A DNA stretch of 64,000 nt, taken from NCBI GenBank assembly GCA_965153355.1, contig OZ231127.1:7378001-7442000 (forward strand), given 5' to 3'. Shown one piece after another: positions 47,050 through 57,002 of this stretch (positions within the stretch are counted from its first letter, which is position 1; each line of letters starts with the position of its first letter). The notes below the pieces were generated by a model. It saw only the letters and a program-made list of their open reading frames with translations. It was not told the DNA's origin and did not search any database. The DNA is from Flaccisagitta enflata. Its lineage: Eukaryota > Chaetognatha > Sagittoidea > Aphragmophora. Made by a program: the position numbers and the translations under genes.

Positions 47050-47427
47050 ACATATTCCGGAATTTTGTTATTCATCATTTATTGAATAAATCAATTGATA
47101 CTTATCTTGTGTCTATACTTTTGAGCTAGTTAGTAGAACAGACTGAAAGGCAGAGATGGACAGATATCGAGTCCAAAAGACTGATAGACAGACAATGACA
47201 TTCAGGAAGACAGTCCGAGGGAGATCATGTGATAAACTTTAGGCAGAAGGTAGAGGGAAGGTAGGGGGAGGGTAGGAAGGTATTCCTGAGGGTGAACAAT
47301 CCAATAAGGAAAAGTGGATAAAGAGTGCAACCCAAATGAAACGAGCCCGTGAAAATGCGCATTTTTGACAAGTTCGTAAATGACAAGAGACAACAACTTA
47401 CCTTCGTAACATGGCACTGAAAGACAT

Positions 47428-47790
47428 TGACAGGTCGGAGGAAGAAGAAGAAGAAGAAGAAGAAGAAGAAGAAGAAGAAGATGAGAGATGAGGAAGAAGA
47501 GAGAGGAAGAGGAGAGGAGAGAAGAAGGAAACTGAAGAAGAAGAAGAAAGAAGAGAAGAAGAAGAAGAAGAAGAAGAAGAAGAAGAAGAAGAAGAAGAAA
47601 GAAGAAGAAGAAGAAGAAAAAAAGAAAAGAAGAAAAGAACAAAAGAAGAAAAGAAAACGAGCAAAGCAAGCAAAAACGATAACGAGAAACGAAAACGAAA
47701 AGAAAAGAAAAAGAAAAAGAAGGAAAAAGAAAAAGAAAGAAAAAAAGAAAAAAGAAAAAGCAAAAGAAGAAAGAAGGGGCAGGAATAATG
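47428..47790. repeat. (GAA)n and A/G-rich low complexity
   Basis: GAA trinucleotides grading into AAAAGA-rich DNA. The long Leu/Ser/Phe frames opposite are artefacts. 47050-47427 shows no gene. Confidence 0.95.
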
Positions 47791-47845
47791 ATGGCTCGTG
47801 AAGGGCAACAGTCATGTACCTTTGAAATGACAGTTGAAAAAAGGG

Positions 47846-47995
47846 TAACAAGGCCGTATACACGAGCCGAAGTCGCGTGCGGGTGGGCAGGAGCGACAAA
47901 AAAGCTAAAAAAGCTAAGTGGGACCGACCGACAGACAGACGGACCGACAGACGGACAGAGTGGGTCATAAAGTCGCGTGCACGCGACTAAAAACA
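47846..47995 (+). mobile_element. Family A element, GTC subfamily, compact full copy
   Basis: AACAAGGCCGTATACACGAG, AAGTCGCGTGCGGGTGGGCA, GGACCGACCGACAGACAGAC, AGAGTGGGTCATAAA and the perfect hairpin GTCGCGTGCACGCGAC with TAAAAA. Confidence 0.88.
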
Positions 47996-48074
47996 TGGGT
48001 GCCTGAAAAAAAATGGTCAAAAATGTTAAAAAATGTTAAAAATGTCCTTCCTCCCATCTAAGGCCGCGCGATAT

Positions 48075-48330
48075 GTTTTGATACAATATCGATACAACAT
48101 CGAAATAATATCGATATGATACGGTACAATATCGATACGATTTGATACAATATCATACCCAAAATACCTAAAAATTGCCGAAAATACCCAAAAATACCTA
48201 AAAAATACCAAAAAATACCCGAAAATACCCTAATGCACCATGAATACCTAGAGTAATTAAAGTACCCTAAAGCACCCTAAAGTACCCTAAAGCACCTAAG
48301 ATAACCTTGAATTACATAAGAAGTCAAAAT
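48075..48330. repeat. ATATCGATAC repeats then AAATACC/AAGTACCCTA repeats
   Basis: GATACAATATCGATAC-like units to 48160, AAAAATACCTAAAAATACC to about 48245, then AGTACCCTAAAGCACC. It leads into the Family A tail at 48340. Confidence 0.85.
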
Positions 48331-48334
48331 TTTA

Positions 48335-48427
48335 AAAATGTTACGGATGGAAGGACGGACGGACGGACCGACCGACCTACCGACCGACAGATTGACAGAC
48401 CAACGTGTGCACGCGACTAAAAACAAG
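48335..48427 (+). mobile_element. Family A element, tail
   Basis: TGTTACGGATGGAAGGACGG, ACGGACCGACCGACC, then ACGTGTGCACGCGACTAAAA. The preceding arrays (48075-48330) may be its expanded interior. Confidence 0.7.
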
Positions 48428-48496
48428 CATTTGGGCATTGGCATAATGCCAAGCACGCCTGTGGCCGCCGAAAAAGCAAAGTTGGACCAACTGACC

Positions 48497-48497
<1 letters not shown>

Positions 48498-48534
<37 letters not shown>

Positions 48535-48591
48535 CCACAACCACAACCACAACCACAACAACAACAACAACCACAACCACAACAACAACAC

Positions 48592-48629
<38 letters not shown>

Positions 48630-48640
48630 AGCAACAACAA
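48498..48640. repeat. (CAA)n microsatellite
   Basis: CAA trinucleotides with CCA variants. Confidence 0.97.
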
Positions 48641-48706
48641 ACAGAAAAGGGAGAAAGGAAAATAAGAACACCAGACGAAGACAATAAGGAGGCGTAATGT
48701 TTCTAC

Positions 48707-49384
48707 CAGGGTCCGACAAAATTTTTCGCTGCCTACGAGCAAAAAAATTCTACTGGTCACTGCCTACAAAATTTGTGTATGATTTTCGCATGATTAAAAT
48801 AGCAAAAAAATTTGATAGTAGTATGCAGTACATCAACTAAATGAATTTTATAAGGAGGAATGAGGAATCTTTTTAAAAAACCTCATTATTTCCTTCACTT
48901 GACCTTGTAAGGGTAGCACTAAATAAAAAACATTGAGTTTGAAAATAATTATACGCTTCAGATGATTTACATCAGCAATTATACATCTATGTATCATTTG
49001 GTTTTTTTACCATGTACTTTAAAGTCAAAACTTTGTAGGCAGGAACTAATCAAATTTCATAATGCATGAACTCTGTATTCTGAAGTACCAGATGTTCCAA
49101 CTAGGCAATCCTTAATTTTCTGGTCTTTTTAGTCTTTTTTAATTTTCTTCTTCTTTATTGAACTCTTTTTTTTCTCTTGTTTTTACTTCCTTTTCTATCT
49201 CCTCATTTTTCTTTTTTCCCTCTTTTTTTCCGTCTTTATTTCTCTTTTTCCCTCTTTCTTTCTCTTTTTCCCTCTTCTTTTTTTCCTCTTTGTTTTTGCC
49301 CCGTTTTTCTTTCCTCTGCTGCCTACAAGACTGCTCGCTGCCTTGGAGCATTGCTCCCGTGCTCCCGCACTTTGTCGTACCCTG
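48707..49384. mobile_element. 678-bp hAT-type MITE, perfect 8-bp duplication
   Basis: CAGGGTCCGACAAA at the left, TTTGTCGTACCCTG at the right, flanked by GTTTCTAC on both sides (48699-48706 and 49385-49392). CTGCCTACGAGC and GCTCGCTGCC are inverted subterminal motifs. Interior is AT- and T/C-rich with no transposase. Confidence 0.93.
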
Positions 49385-49392
49385 GTTTCTAC

Positions 49393-50020
49393 TCTCGTTA
49401 CGAAACGTTGAGGTAATTTATGCGATCATATCAGCTTAAACTAATCGGAAGTCTAAATGGACGCACGTCTGCAAAAATGAGATTGCGTAACACAAGGTAA
49501 GTGTTGTGATGAATTGAGTATGACATCCTTTGTTGCGTAACTGTTTTTAACTACATCAGAAACTCATGAATGATTATCTTTTTAATGATCAATGATTAAT
49601 AATAACGTAGGTCTTTTCTTTTTCTTTTTCTTTTTCATCATTGTCCATTTGTTATTTAGCAATTCAGTATTATTGTGATTTGATCAGCTAGCGAGGGTTG
49701 TTGCATATCTCTAACCCCCCCCCCAAAAAAAAAAACGCGGGTCAATGAAATATAAAACAAGGCTAAGGCCGAAAAAACAACTACCCATGCTTGTGAAATC
49801 ATCTTGCGCGTGGGTCAGCAGGGCCAAGGGACGGGTAAGCAGGGATGACGAACCTACCTACCGACAATCGAGAGACGGACATAAGGATGCTAGAATCACA
49901 GGCTGGCTTTTTGAATCGTGCTTGCGTGGCATTTACCCGCCATTTATTGAATAAATTGTTTTAATATCATGATGCATACAACGCAAAGAAGTGCACAGTC
50001 ACTTAATGGGGTGCTCTATG
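49393..50020. other. No firm gene; weak Family A remnant
   Basis: 49755-49935 has a degraded Family A layout (ACAAGGCTAAGGCCG, GCGCGTGGGTCAGCAGGG, ACCTACCTACCGAC, ATCGTGCTTGCGTGGC). Confidence 0.4.
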
Positions 50021-50021
50021 T

Positions 50022-50450
50022 CGGTTGGTAGGTCGGTAGGTCGGTCCGTCACATTCCAAAATTAAGAAGATTTTCAAGTCTTTCATGATGAAAAAAGTTG
50101 TTTCTAAGATGAATTTTTCTTTTTTCTTTTTTCTTTTTTTTTTTTGGGCAGCGACACATAGGGGAAATTTCTCCTCCTTCTCCTTCTCCTTCTCCCCCTG
50201 TAACTTTTTAGTCGCGAATTAGCCACGCTTTAAAAAACCTAATCCGTCTATCGGTTGGTCGGTTCATCGGTCCATCCATTGATCTGTCTTTTGTCTGTCA
50301 GTCACGCTCACATTGGAAATGTGAAAACGCAAATTCAAGACGCCACGGTTGTGTATGGAGAGGGGTTGGGAGGGGTTGTGAACCCGTACCCACCCTTTCG
50401 CGACGATTTGGTGACCCCACTTGTTAGTTCACCATCACATTTGAAGTAAT
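50022..50450 (-). mobile_element. Two Family A fragments around a Family B-like patch
   Basis: GGTTGGTAGGTCGGTAGGTC with CACATTCC (50022-50058); TTTTTGGGCAGCGACACATAG (50138); then TTTTTAGTCGCGAATTAGCC, GGTTGGTCGGTTCATCGGTCC and a head end GACGATTTGGTGACCCCACT (50208-50430). Strongly decayed. Confidence 0.6.
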
Positions 50451-51197
50451 CTTATTTAGCCCGTTTACATTTGCCTGCTTCAATTGCAACTTAATTGCAA
50501 TCTACCTGAGTTTTAGGACTTATGTAGGGTAGCAAGGTGGGAAAACCATCCCTCTTTTAAGCTAGAAATACCAAATCAAAACCAGAATCACAACTATCCC
50601 TGAATAGTCTTGAAAGATGTTAATGAAAATGAAGTAAATACCAGGGGCGTAGGAGAGTTGAATATTTAGGGCATGCCACCCCCTAATTAGTGTCAGACAA
50701 ATTTAATGTCCCAACAGAAACTAATTTTTGGTTTTTAATCATAAACACTAAAAAAAAGTAATTGCTATACTTTTGCTCGCTTCATGAATTGTGTTCAGTA
50801 AAGAAACATCTTTTAGCAACTTTTGATTGCTTCATAAATCTTTTTAATGAATAGTTACTTCATGACAATTTTTGAAATGATTAAATTACAAGTCTTACAG
50901 TATAGCTACAAATTTCCCCCATTTCCCCCCCTTGCCCAGTTTTGGGAAAAAATTAAGGGGTTTGGAAATGGTGAACGAAATCAAAGAGTAGAAAAATAAA
51001 AAAAAATGAAATTGAAAAAAATTATTATTTTTGGCAGATCTATAATACAATTTCATTCTAGTTAAAATAAAACATTACTTTAAAAGGGTACAGAGGTAAA
51101 AAAATATACTTTAAGTGGCAATAAAAATCCCAAGGGGGAAATCAAGACTTGTGCCATGGATAAAAATTTGAGACAAAGAAGATTTTTTCTTGCATCA

Positions 51198-51198
<1 letters not shown>

Positions 51199-51290
<92 letters not shown>
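51199..51290. repeat. (CT)n microsatellite
   Basis: Pure CT run inside the hAT-type element, directly before the Family B insertion. Confidence 0.97.
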
Positions 51291-51294
<4 letters not shown>

Positions 51295-51326
51295 GTCTGC
51301 ATTTCATTTTTTTCTTTTCTTCTTTC

Positions 51327-51948
51327 CTTTTTGGGCAGCGGCCCCGAAGGGGATGAAGTCCTGTAGAACACAGGGGGACTTTCGTTCGTTCGTCCATCCC
51401 CCCCCTTCTGGCCCCTTAGGCCCTTAGGCCTCTCAGGTCTCAAATCTTGCCTCTCAGGCCTCAAATCTGGCCTCTCAGGCCTCAAATCTGGCCTTTCAAG
51501 CCTCAAATTAGGCCTCTCAGACCTCAAATCCAAATTCTCAGGCCTCAAATCTGGCCTCTCAGGCCTCAAATTAGACCTCTCAGGCCTCAAATCAGCAATC
51601 TAAGCCTCAATTTTTTGCTCTCAGGCTTCAAATCAGTCCTCTGATTTCAAGCCTTGATCCAGCTCTCCCAAGCCTCAAGTCAGCCCTCTCAAGCTTCCAA
51701 TTGGCATTCTTAGGCCTTATATCAACCTTCTTAGACCTCAGTTTAGGCTCTTGAAGGCCTTTGGTCAGCCTTCTATAGCATCTCATCCCCTTTCTCAGGC
51801 AGGACGAACGAAAGTCCCCCTGTGTTCTACAGGACTTCGTCCCCTTCGAGGCTGCTGCCCTGCTTCCCCCTCCCTCCAATTCACAATCACTCAAAGCAGG
51901 GCAACAGGTATCGCTGACCACATATTGCCCTTGGGCGACCTGTTCTTT
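51327..51948 (-). mobile_element. Family B element, complete, nested
   Basis: Short arm TTTTTGGGCAGCGGCCCCGA, AAGTCCTGTAGAACACAGGG, ACTTTCGTTCGTTCG. Array 51410-51780 of CTCTCAGGCCTCAAATCTGGC (21 bp, about 16 units). Inverted arm CGAACGAAAGTCCCCCTGTG to GCTGCCCTGCTTCC and GGTATCGCTGACCACATATTG. Confidence 0.88.
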
Positions 51949-52132
51949 ATTTCTTTTTCTTTTAATTTTCCTCCTTCCTTTTCTGCTTCCTCCTCTTCCT
52001 TCTCCCTTCTTTCTTTTTTTTTTCTTGATGAGATTGGTGTCCCGACAACTTTAGTGTCCCGACATCAGGGCATGCCATGGCATGCCCGGCATGCCCTTGT
52101 CCTACGCCCCTGGTAAATACAATATTTACAAA

Positions 52133-52138
52133 TTTATT
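52133..52138 (-). promoter_or_regulatory. Candidate polyadenylation signal AATAAA
   Basis: AATAAA on the minus strand, about 370 bases past the stop codon at 52506 and just outside the right target duplication of the hAT-type element. It is the first canonical signal downstream of the gene. Confidence 0.4.
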
Positions 52139-52505
52139 TACAAGTAAGAGCAGACAACCATCTTGATGTACAGAAAATGCAAAATTGAACAAATGAAACT
52201 TAAGTGATATGCTTTCCGTGTATTTGCAATTATCAATTACTTTGAGTGGCTGGACCAATAATCTCTTTTGCATCTTTGCCATCATTGCCATCATTGTCAC
52301 TTTGTCCAATTGCCCTTCTCCAACAAATTTTCCATCGGTTCATCATCGTCATTATCATCGTCATCGTCATCAACATAATCATGAGCACGTTTATCATTAT
52401 CAACATCTTTTTCGTAGTATCAATTATCAATTCATCATCATTCATCATGTTCGTCCCCCAACCTTTGTCTTTACTCCTCCGCCTCCTCCTCCACTTCTTC
52501 TCCTC
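52139..52505 (-). other. Probable 3' untranslated region of the minus-strand gene
   Basis: Lies between the stop codon and the candidate AATAAA. CATCATCGTCATTATC-type low complexity occupies 52335-52450. No other feature. Confidence 0.4.
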
Positions 52506-53531
52506 CTAACGCTTGGGTTTTTCACTCCTCAAATACTTGGTGACGCTTGATTCCTCTTTTAGTCTCATCATTTCTTTCTTCAACTCCAAAGTTTTTGATC
52601 CTTCCGTGAGTGGCGGTTCTTTCTTGGAATTACCACCACTTCTGCCACCACCCCCGCCACCACCCCCACCACAATATCCACCATCACCTCCACCACCATA
52701 ACTCCCTCTTTGTTTGCCACCACCACCACCTCCACCACCTCCCGCCTTTCTTCCTTTCCATCCTGCCACACGCTCCTCCTCTTCCTCATCTTCGGCCAAG
52801 TCTATATTCGTGACCACGTGGCTCAATCCTCTGGCCGCGTCTGATTGGCTCTTAGACCGGCTTTTCGATCTCGGATCCTTGACATTTGATTGGCCGAGGG
52901 AACTGGCCAATGAGTCGCGTCGACTCTGACGATTGGGTGGTTCTGCCCCTCCTCCTCTTCCGCCTCCACCTCCTCCGCCGCAGCCACCTCCGCATCCAAC
53001 TCTTTCGTCGAAGGATCTGGAAGATGCCAAATTTCCGGTTGATCTGTTGTTGCCGATGTTGCTGCTGCCAATGTTGCTGTTACTGCTACTGCTGCTGCTG
53101 TTGTTGTTGTTCAAATTGCTTCCCAACGATCTCCGCGGTTGAGATCGTCGTTGTTCTTCCTTTTCCTCCTCCTCATCCTCTTCTTCTTCTTCAGAGTCAG
53201 ACAGAGGCTCAATGAAGAAGCTGCTCGATTTTCTTCCTGCTCCTCCTCCCCCGCCACCACCCGGTCTACGTCGATCATTTCCGCTGCCGCCTCCGCCTCC
53301 TCCTCCGCCGCCGCCAAGCAGGGAACCAGGAATCGCAGGCAGCGCTCCTGGCGCCGTTTTAGGCATTATGATGCAGGAGTCGCGTCTGCCGCCGGATTTG
53401 GCTCTGCCGGACATGCAGCCCGTGCTGCCGATGTCACCGTATGAGGAGGAGGAGGATGAGGAAGGAGGAGGAGGAGCGTGAATTTCGCGTTTGCGTGCTG
53501 AGGGACTCTTTTGTCGTTGCTGAGAATCAAC
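52506..53531 (-). CDS. Terminal coding exon, Ser/Gly/acidic low-complexity protein (gene unknown)
   Basis: A 342-codon minus-strand exon ends in a stop at 52506. Its acceptor, CTTACCACTTACTCTCAG with GTTGATTC at 53531, has a good pyrimidine tract and phase 0. Residues in order: SPSARKREIH, a Pro-Ser run, RRDSCIIMPKTAPGALPAI, Gly tracts, KSSSFFIEPLSDSEEEEEDE, an Asn/Ser tract, STGNLASSRSFDER, RQSRRDSLASSLGQ, RSKSRSKSQSD, an acidic EDEEEEE stretch, Gly-Tyr-rich DNA and a charged tail LELKKEMMRLKEESSV with KYLRSEKPKR. Several RRxS sites look like basophilic-kinase targets. The non-repetitive blocks argue for real coding against pure low complexity. No catalytic or membrane domain is visible. It could be the disordered tail of a scaffold, channel or RNA-binding protein; I do not name it. 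Confidence 0.7.
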   Translation of the reverse strand, partial: VDSQQRQKSPSARKREIHAPPPPSSSSSSSYGDIGSTGCMSGRAKSGGRRDSCIIMPKTAPGALPAIPGSLLGGGGGGGGGGSGNDRRRPGGGGGGGAGRKSSSFFIEPLSDSEEEEEDEEEEKEEQRRSQPRRSLGSNLNNNNSSSSSSNSNIGSSNIGNNRSTGNLASSRSFDERVGCGGGCGGGGGGGRGGGAEPPNRQSRRDSLASSLGQSNVKDPRSKSRSKSQSDAARGLSHVVTNIDLAEDEEEEERVAGWKGRKAGGGGGGGGGKQRGSYGGGGDGGYCGGGGGGGGGRSGGNSKKEPPLTEGSKTLELKKEMMRLKEESSVTKYLRSEKPKR

Positions 53532-53574
53532 CTGAGAGTAAGTGGTAAGAGAGAAAGTGATTAGAAATAAACAC

Positions 53575-53730
53575 ATAAACAAAGTGATTAAAAACAAACA
53601 CAAATAAATTAACAAAACAGAACAAACGAACAAACATTCAAAAATAAAAACAAACAAACAAACAAACAAACAAACTAACAAACAAACAAACCAACAAATA
53701 AACACACCAATCAAACATACATACATACAA
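53575..53730. repeat. (AAAC)n-rich low complexity
   Basis: AACAAACAAACAAACAAAC and variants inside the intron. Confidence 0.9.
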
Positions 53731-53844
53731 ACGATCCAATGAATGAAAGTGAGCAATGGTGAATTGGAAATTCCCCCCCCCCCCCCAAAAGAAAAACAGA
53801 AAAACAATTATGCAAACGACCAACAAAGCAGTTACTCACTGTCC

Positions 53845-54436
53845 GTTCAAACTACCGCCAGGTGGTTTTTAGAATTACTCTGAATTTTCCGCTTGTTTTT
53901 ACTCAGGATGGACTTCCTGAACTAGGATCCAGCTTCAAAGAAATCTTTCTTGTGGCGTCTTTTGAAAAAAATCAAAAATTGATATTTTTTCATGTATTGC
54001 ACCCAGATTTCAGAGGATAGTTAAAAAACTTTTTTAGATGGCATATTTGAATTCCTGATGAAATTTCCTTTCATTTGATAGGTCGCACTATATATTTTTC
54101 AAAAGAGATCAAATTTTCAATTTTTTAGCCACCGTTCTTTTTGTAACGGTGGCTTGAAAATTAAGAATTTTATTTCTTTTTAAAAAATATATAGTGTGAC
54201 CTATCAAATGAAAGGAAATTTTATCAGGAATTAAGATATGCTACGTGTATATTCTAACAGCCCTAAAAATTCTGATTTCCAAATGATTGAAAAAACAATC
54301 AATTTTGGATTTTTTTCAAAAGGCGCCACAAGAAAGATTTTTTTGAACCTGGATTCTTGTTCAGGAGGTCCATATTGAGCGTAATCAAGCGGAAAATCTA
54401 GAGTAATACTAAATACCACCTGGCGGTAGTTTGAAC
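53845..54436. mobile_element. 592-bp palindromic MITE in the intron
   Basis: GTTCAAACTACCGCCAGGTG and its inverse bound an imperfect palindrome that pairs along nearly its whole length; the centre is GCCACCGTT-CTTTTTG-TAACGGTGGC near 54130. TATAGTGTGACCTATCAAAT at 54190 also occurs in the left foldback arm (9706). No clear target duplication; TA occurs just inside the ends. Confidence 0.88.
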
Positions 54437-54501
54437 AGATGGTGTACTAAACCCACGGAAATCTATTCATAACATCGGATACACGAGGTGACCATTATTA
54501 C

Positions 54502-54698
54502 CGACAAAAAGCCTCCCGATTTTGCTCCTCCTCCTCCACCTATTCCACAAGTGAACAAGTCTGAAGACTCTGATGCTGCAGATTTGCTGCTTCTGCGGCT
54601 GCCTTTGCTTTCGCCTGAATGGGCGCTGATATTCCCAAAGCTGCTCTCTCGTCGCATCGAGGAAGAGTATCCTGGAGCAAAAGTGTTTGATTGGGTGT
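54502..54698 (-). CDS. Penultimate coding exon of the same gene
   Basis: A 197-base exon. Acceptor TTATTTACAG precedes 54698; donor TCG-GTAATA follows 54502. Read with one base supplied by the upstream exon, it encodes 65 residues including MRRESSFGNISAHSGESKG, SRRSSKSAASESSDLF, GIGGGGGAKSGGFLS, and joins the terminal exon in phase 0 (FLS-VDSQQRQ). Composition (Ser/Arg/Gly, RRES, RRSS motifs) matches the next exon, which supports the join. Upstream exons were not found: an inverted-repeat family member begins about 70 bp away. Confidence 0.6.
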
Positions 54699-54768
54699 CT
54701 GTAAATAACGGTAATAACAGTAATTAACGGGTGATAACGGTTGATAACGGTGCATATCGGTTATCTAT

Positions 54769-55145
54769 CAGCTGGGAGAATGCAGAGTTAGTGATATTAA
54801 CACATGGTGTTGTGAAATCAGCGACATTGCTGATTCCACCAATGGCATTTAACATAGAAAACATAGGAAAAAAATGTTTCTGCTCATTTTTCTCAAAATA
54901 CGTCAGCTTCAAATTTCTTCATTTTTTCCTCAAATGTTGCCCCAAGGGTGTGGACCTTTTGGGGAAAAAAAGTTGGGATACTCCTCTTCTCAAAACATGG
55001 AAAAACAGGGATGAAATTTTTTTGTGTTAAAGTCGCTAATTTCACAACCATCTGAAACCTCTTCTTACCATGTTGTTAATGTTGCTGATTTTAACAACTG
55101 TCCAAGGTGCTAAAGTCGCTGATTTTAACAACATTTCCCACTTTT
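54769..55145 (+). repeat. Dispersed repeat, plus-oriented copy of an inverted pair
   Basis: Begins CAGCTGGGAGAATGCAGAGT and runs through ATGGCATTTAACATAGAAAA, TTGCCCCAAGGGTG and TCCTCTTCTCAAAACATGG. It matches 62640-62985 in reverse orientation with only scattered differences. GATAACGGTTGATAACGG repeats precede it. Confidence 0.9.
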
Positions 55146-55191
55146 GACTCAAATTTAGCAAAATGGCACATTTGTGGATGCTGTCAATTCT

Positions 55192-55428
55192 TAGTTGCGG
55201 ACATGCAACTCTATAAGAGGCTTTGTCTGTCCGTCTGTCCGTCAGTCCGTCCGTTGGTCCATCTGTTGGTCTGTTGGTCCGTAACAAGTGGAAAAGTGGA
55301 AAAACGAGGGTTTTAGATGGTTTTTTGGGTAGGTGTGTTGGTGAGGTGGCATGTGATGTGGGTTGGATGCCCCTGCCCACCCGTCCGCAACGATATTGTG
55401 ACCCCGCGTCACTTGTTTTCCATTCATT
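55192..55428 (-). mobile_element. Family A element, GTT subfamily, full copy
   Basis: TTAGTTGCGGACATGCAACT hairpin, CTATAAGAGGCTTTGTCTGT, GTCC section, body GGTTTTTTGGGTAGGTGTGT, and head CCTGCCCACCCGTCCGCAAC, GATATTGTGACCCCGCGTCA, CTTGTT. Confidence 0.85.
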
Positions 55429-56367
55429 ATAGGTTTTACAAAAATAAAAAGTGCTATATCAATCATAGTCGAGGGTTTGCATTACAATTGACTGGACCAC
55501 TACTTCCCATTTTGAGGCCTCAGCCTAAACATATCTTTCAGCGGATTTATTTCCCCCAGAGATACTTCACTGATAGATGATCAAATGCTACACCTTTTGG
55601 CACCATATATTTGAGTTGCTCCTTGAATTTGTCTTATGCTTTTGATCAAGGCGTCAAGGAGAGGCCATGGATCTATGTTTAGGAACGTGGAAGTAATTGA
55701 TTTTCATACAGCTTCTGCCGCTACCGTTTTGCTGTTTAAATATCAGTAGCTATCCTACCCACCAAAATGGCAGCGGTCAAGCGCTTCTACATCCTTACCC
55801 ATGACCATTGGTAATTACACGAGGTTATTCACCAATTAAACTCATATACTGCCTATAATCGCGTTGGTGAGCCGGTGCAGTGATACATGAGCCAATTTGG
55901 TCATTGTCAGTGATGCACAACCAGACGATTAACAAACCAACCAACAGGTGGTTAGACTGACATATTGGGTCATTAAATTGCATGCAAAAGAAGAGAATTT
56001 GAAAAAATAATATTCATGACCTTACCCCCACTTTCCCTGCTATCAATAGCTCAGTCCTTTTCCACTAATTTGTATCAAACATGACAGGTTCACGCGAAAT
56101 TAAGTTTAATTCTCTTACAATGACAGTAATTTTAAAAACCAGTATCATTAACAGAAATTGAAAAATATCACAGCAACAAATTCGAGATGTAACACAGTTT
56201 AAGAGTAAGAGTTCACATGATATTTTTCCTTCATTTGCTACTAACGGGTAAAAAGATGGCTTTGAGACATTGGAACAGTTCTTCTACCCTTATCAATAAC
56301 CTCTACTTTTCACTACGCGATTATAGTTAGAGAAAAGTTCCATTATGGTAGAGCGTTGAAACGAGTT
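55429..56367. other. No gene recognised
   Basis: Unique-looking DNA with no convincing exon on either strand. It could be the 3' flank of the candidate exon at 56368. A weak Family A remnant is near 55915-55985. Confidence 0.4.
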
Positions 56368-56423
56368 TTAGCTCATCGTATTCTTGCCTCTCTTGGCCGG
56401 TGCGCGTCTGCTTTTGCCACCTC
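56368..56423 (-). CDS. Candidate terminal exon (17 residues, basic C-terminus)
   Basis: Acceptor TCCTCATCACCACTATCAG is an excellent pyrimidine-rich site. After a split codon the exon reads GGKSRRAPAKRGKNTMS and stops at 56368-56370. A short Lys/Arg/Ala/Pro tail of this kind is common in nuclear proteins. A Family A element begins only 55 bp upstream of the acceptor, so the rest of the gene would lie beyond 58.8 kb. I do not recognise the protein, and the exon may be chance. Confidence 0.35.
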
Positions 56424-56629
56424 CTGATAGTGGTGATGAGGAAATAGGAAAATTGTGATAAGCACCCATGATCTCAATTTTTAGTCGCGTGCACGCGACT
56501 CTACAGCCTGCTCCGTCGGTCCGTCGGTCCGTCGGTCGGTCCGTCGGTAACACTTTGCTTTTTTGCGTCTTTTTGGGTCGTCTGGAGTTATTTTGAGTCA
56601 TTTTTTGTTGTTTTTGGGAAATATTGGTT

Positions 56630-57002
56630 GCTTTTAGTCATTTTTGGACATTTTTGGACATTTTTGGTCATTTTTGGTCATTTTTGGTCATTTTTGGTCA
56701 TTTTGGTCATTTTGGTCATTTTGGTCTTTTAGGTCAATTTTGGTCAATTTTGGTCAATTTTGGTCATTTTTGATCAATTTTGATCATTTTTGGTCATTAT
56801 TGGTCATTTTTGGTTATTTTGGTCATTTTTGGTCATTTTTGGTCTTTTTTGGTCATTTTTGGTAATTTTGGTCATTTTGGTCATTTTTGGTCATTTTTGG
56901 TTATTTTTGGTCATTTTTGGTCATTTTTGGTCATTTTTGATCATTTTTGGTCATTTTTGGTCATTTTTGATCATCTTAGGTCATTTTTGGTCATTTTTGG
57001 TC
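56630..57002. repeat. 10-bp array TTTTTGGTCA, left part
   Basis: About 38 units of TTTTTGGTCA / TTTTGGTCA. It is interrupted by the Family B element and resumes at 57588. Confidence 0.95.

Larger units (their letters stand above)
50642..52112. mobile_element. hAT-type element, 1471 bp, perfect 8-bp duplication
   Basis: CAGGGGCGTAGGA and its inverse TCCTACGCCCCTG form the ends; GTAAATAC flanks both (50634-50641 and 52113-52120). GGGCATGCCA and TGTCCCGACA-type subterminal motifs are inverted as well. It contains a (CT)n tract and a Family B element. No transposase. It sits 390 bp beyond the stop codon of the minus-strand gene. Confidence 0.93.
53532..54501 (-). other. Intron of the minus-strand gene (970 bp)
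   Basis: Donor GTAATA (54501 downward) and acceptor CTCTCAG (53532). It contains (AAAC)n DNA at 53575-53730, a poly-C tract at 53774-53786 and a palindromic MITE. Both splice sites are inferred from sequence. Confidence 0.6.

Noticed and set aside
53837-54444. Target duplication for the intron MITE
   Set aside because: Flanks ACTGTCC and AGATGGT do not match at any tested length.
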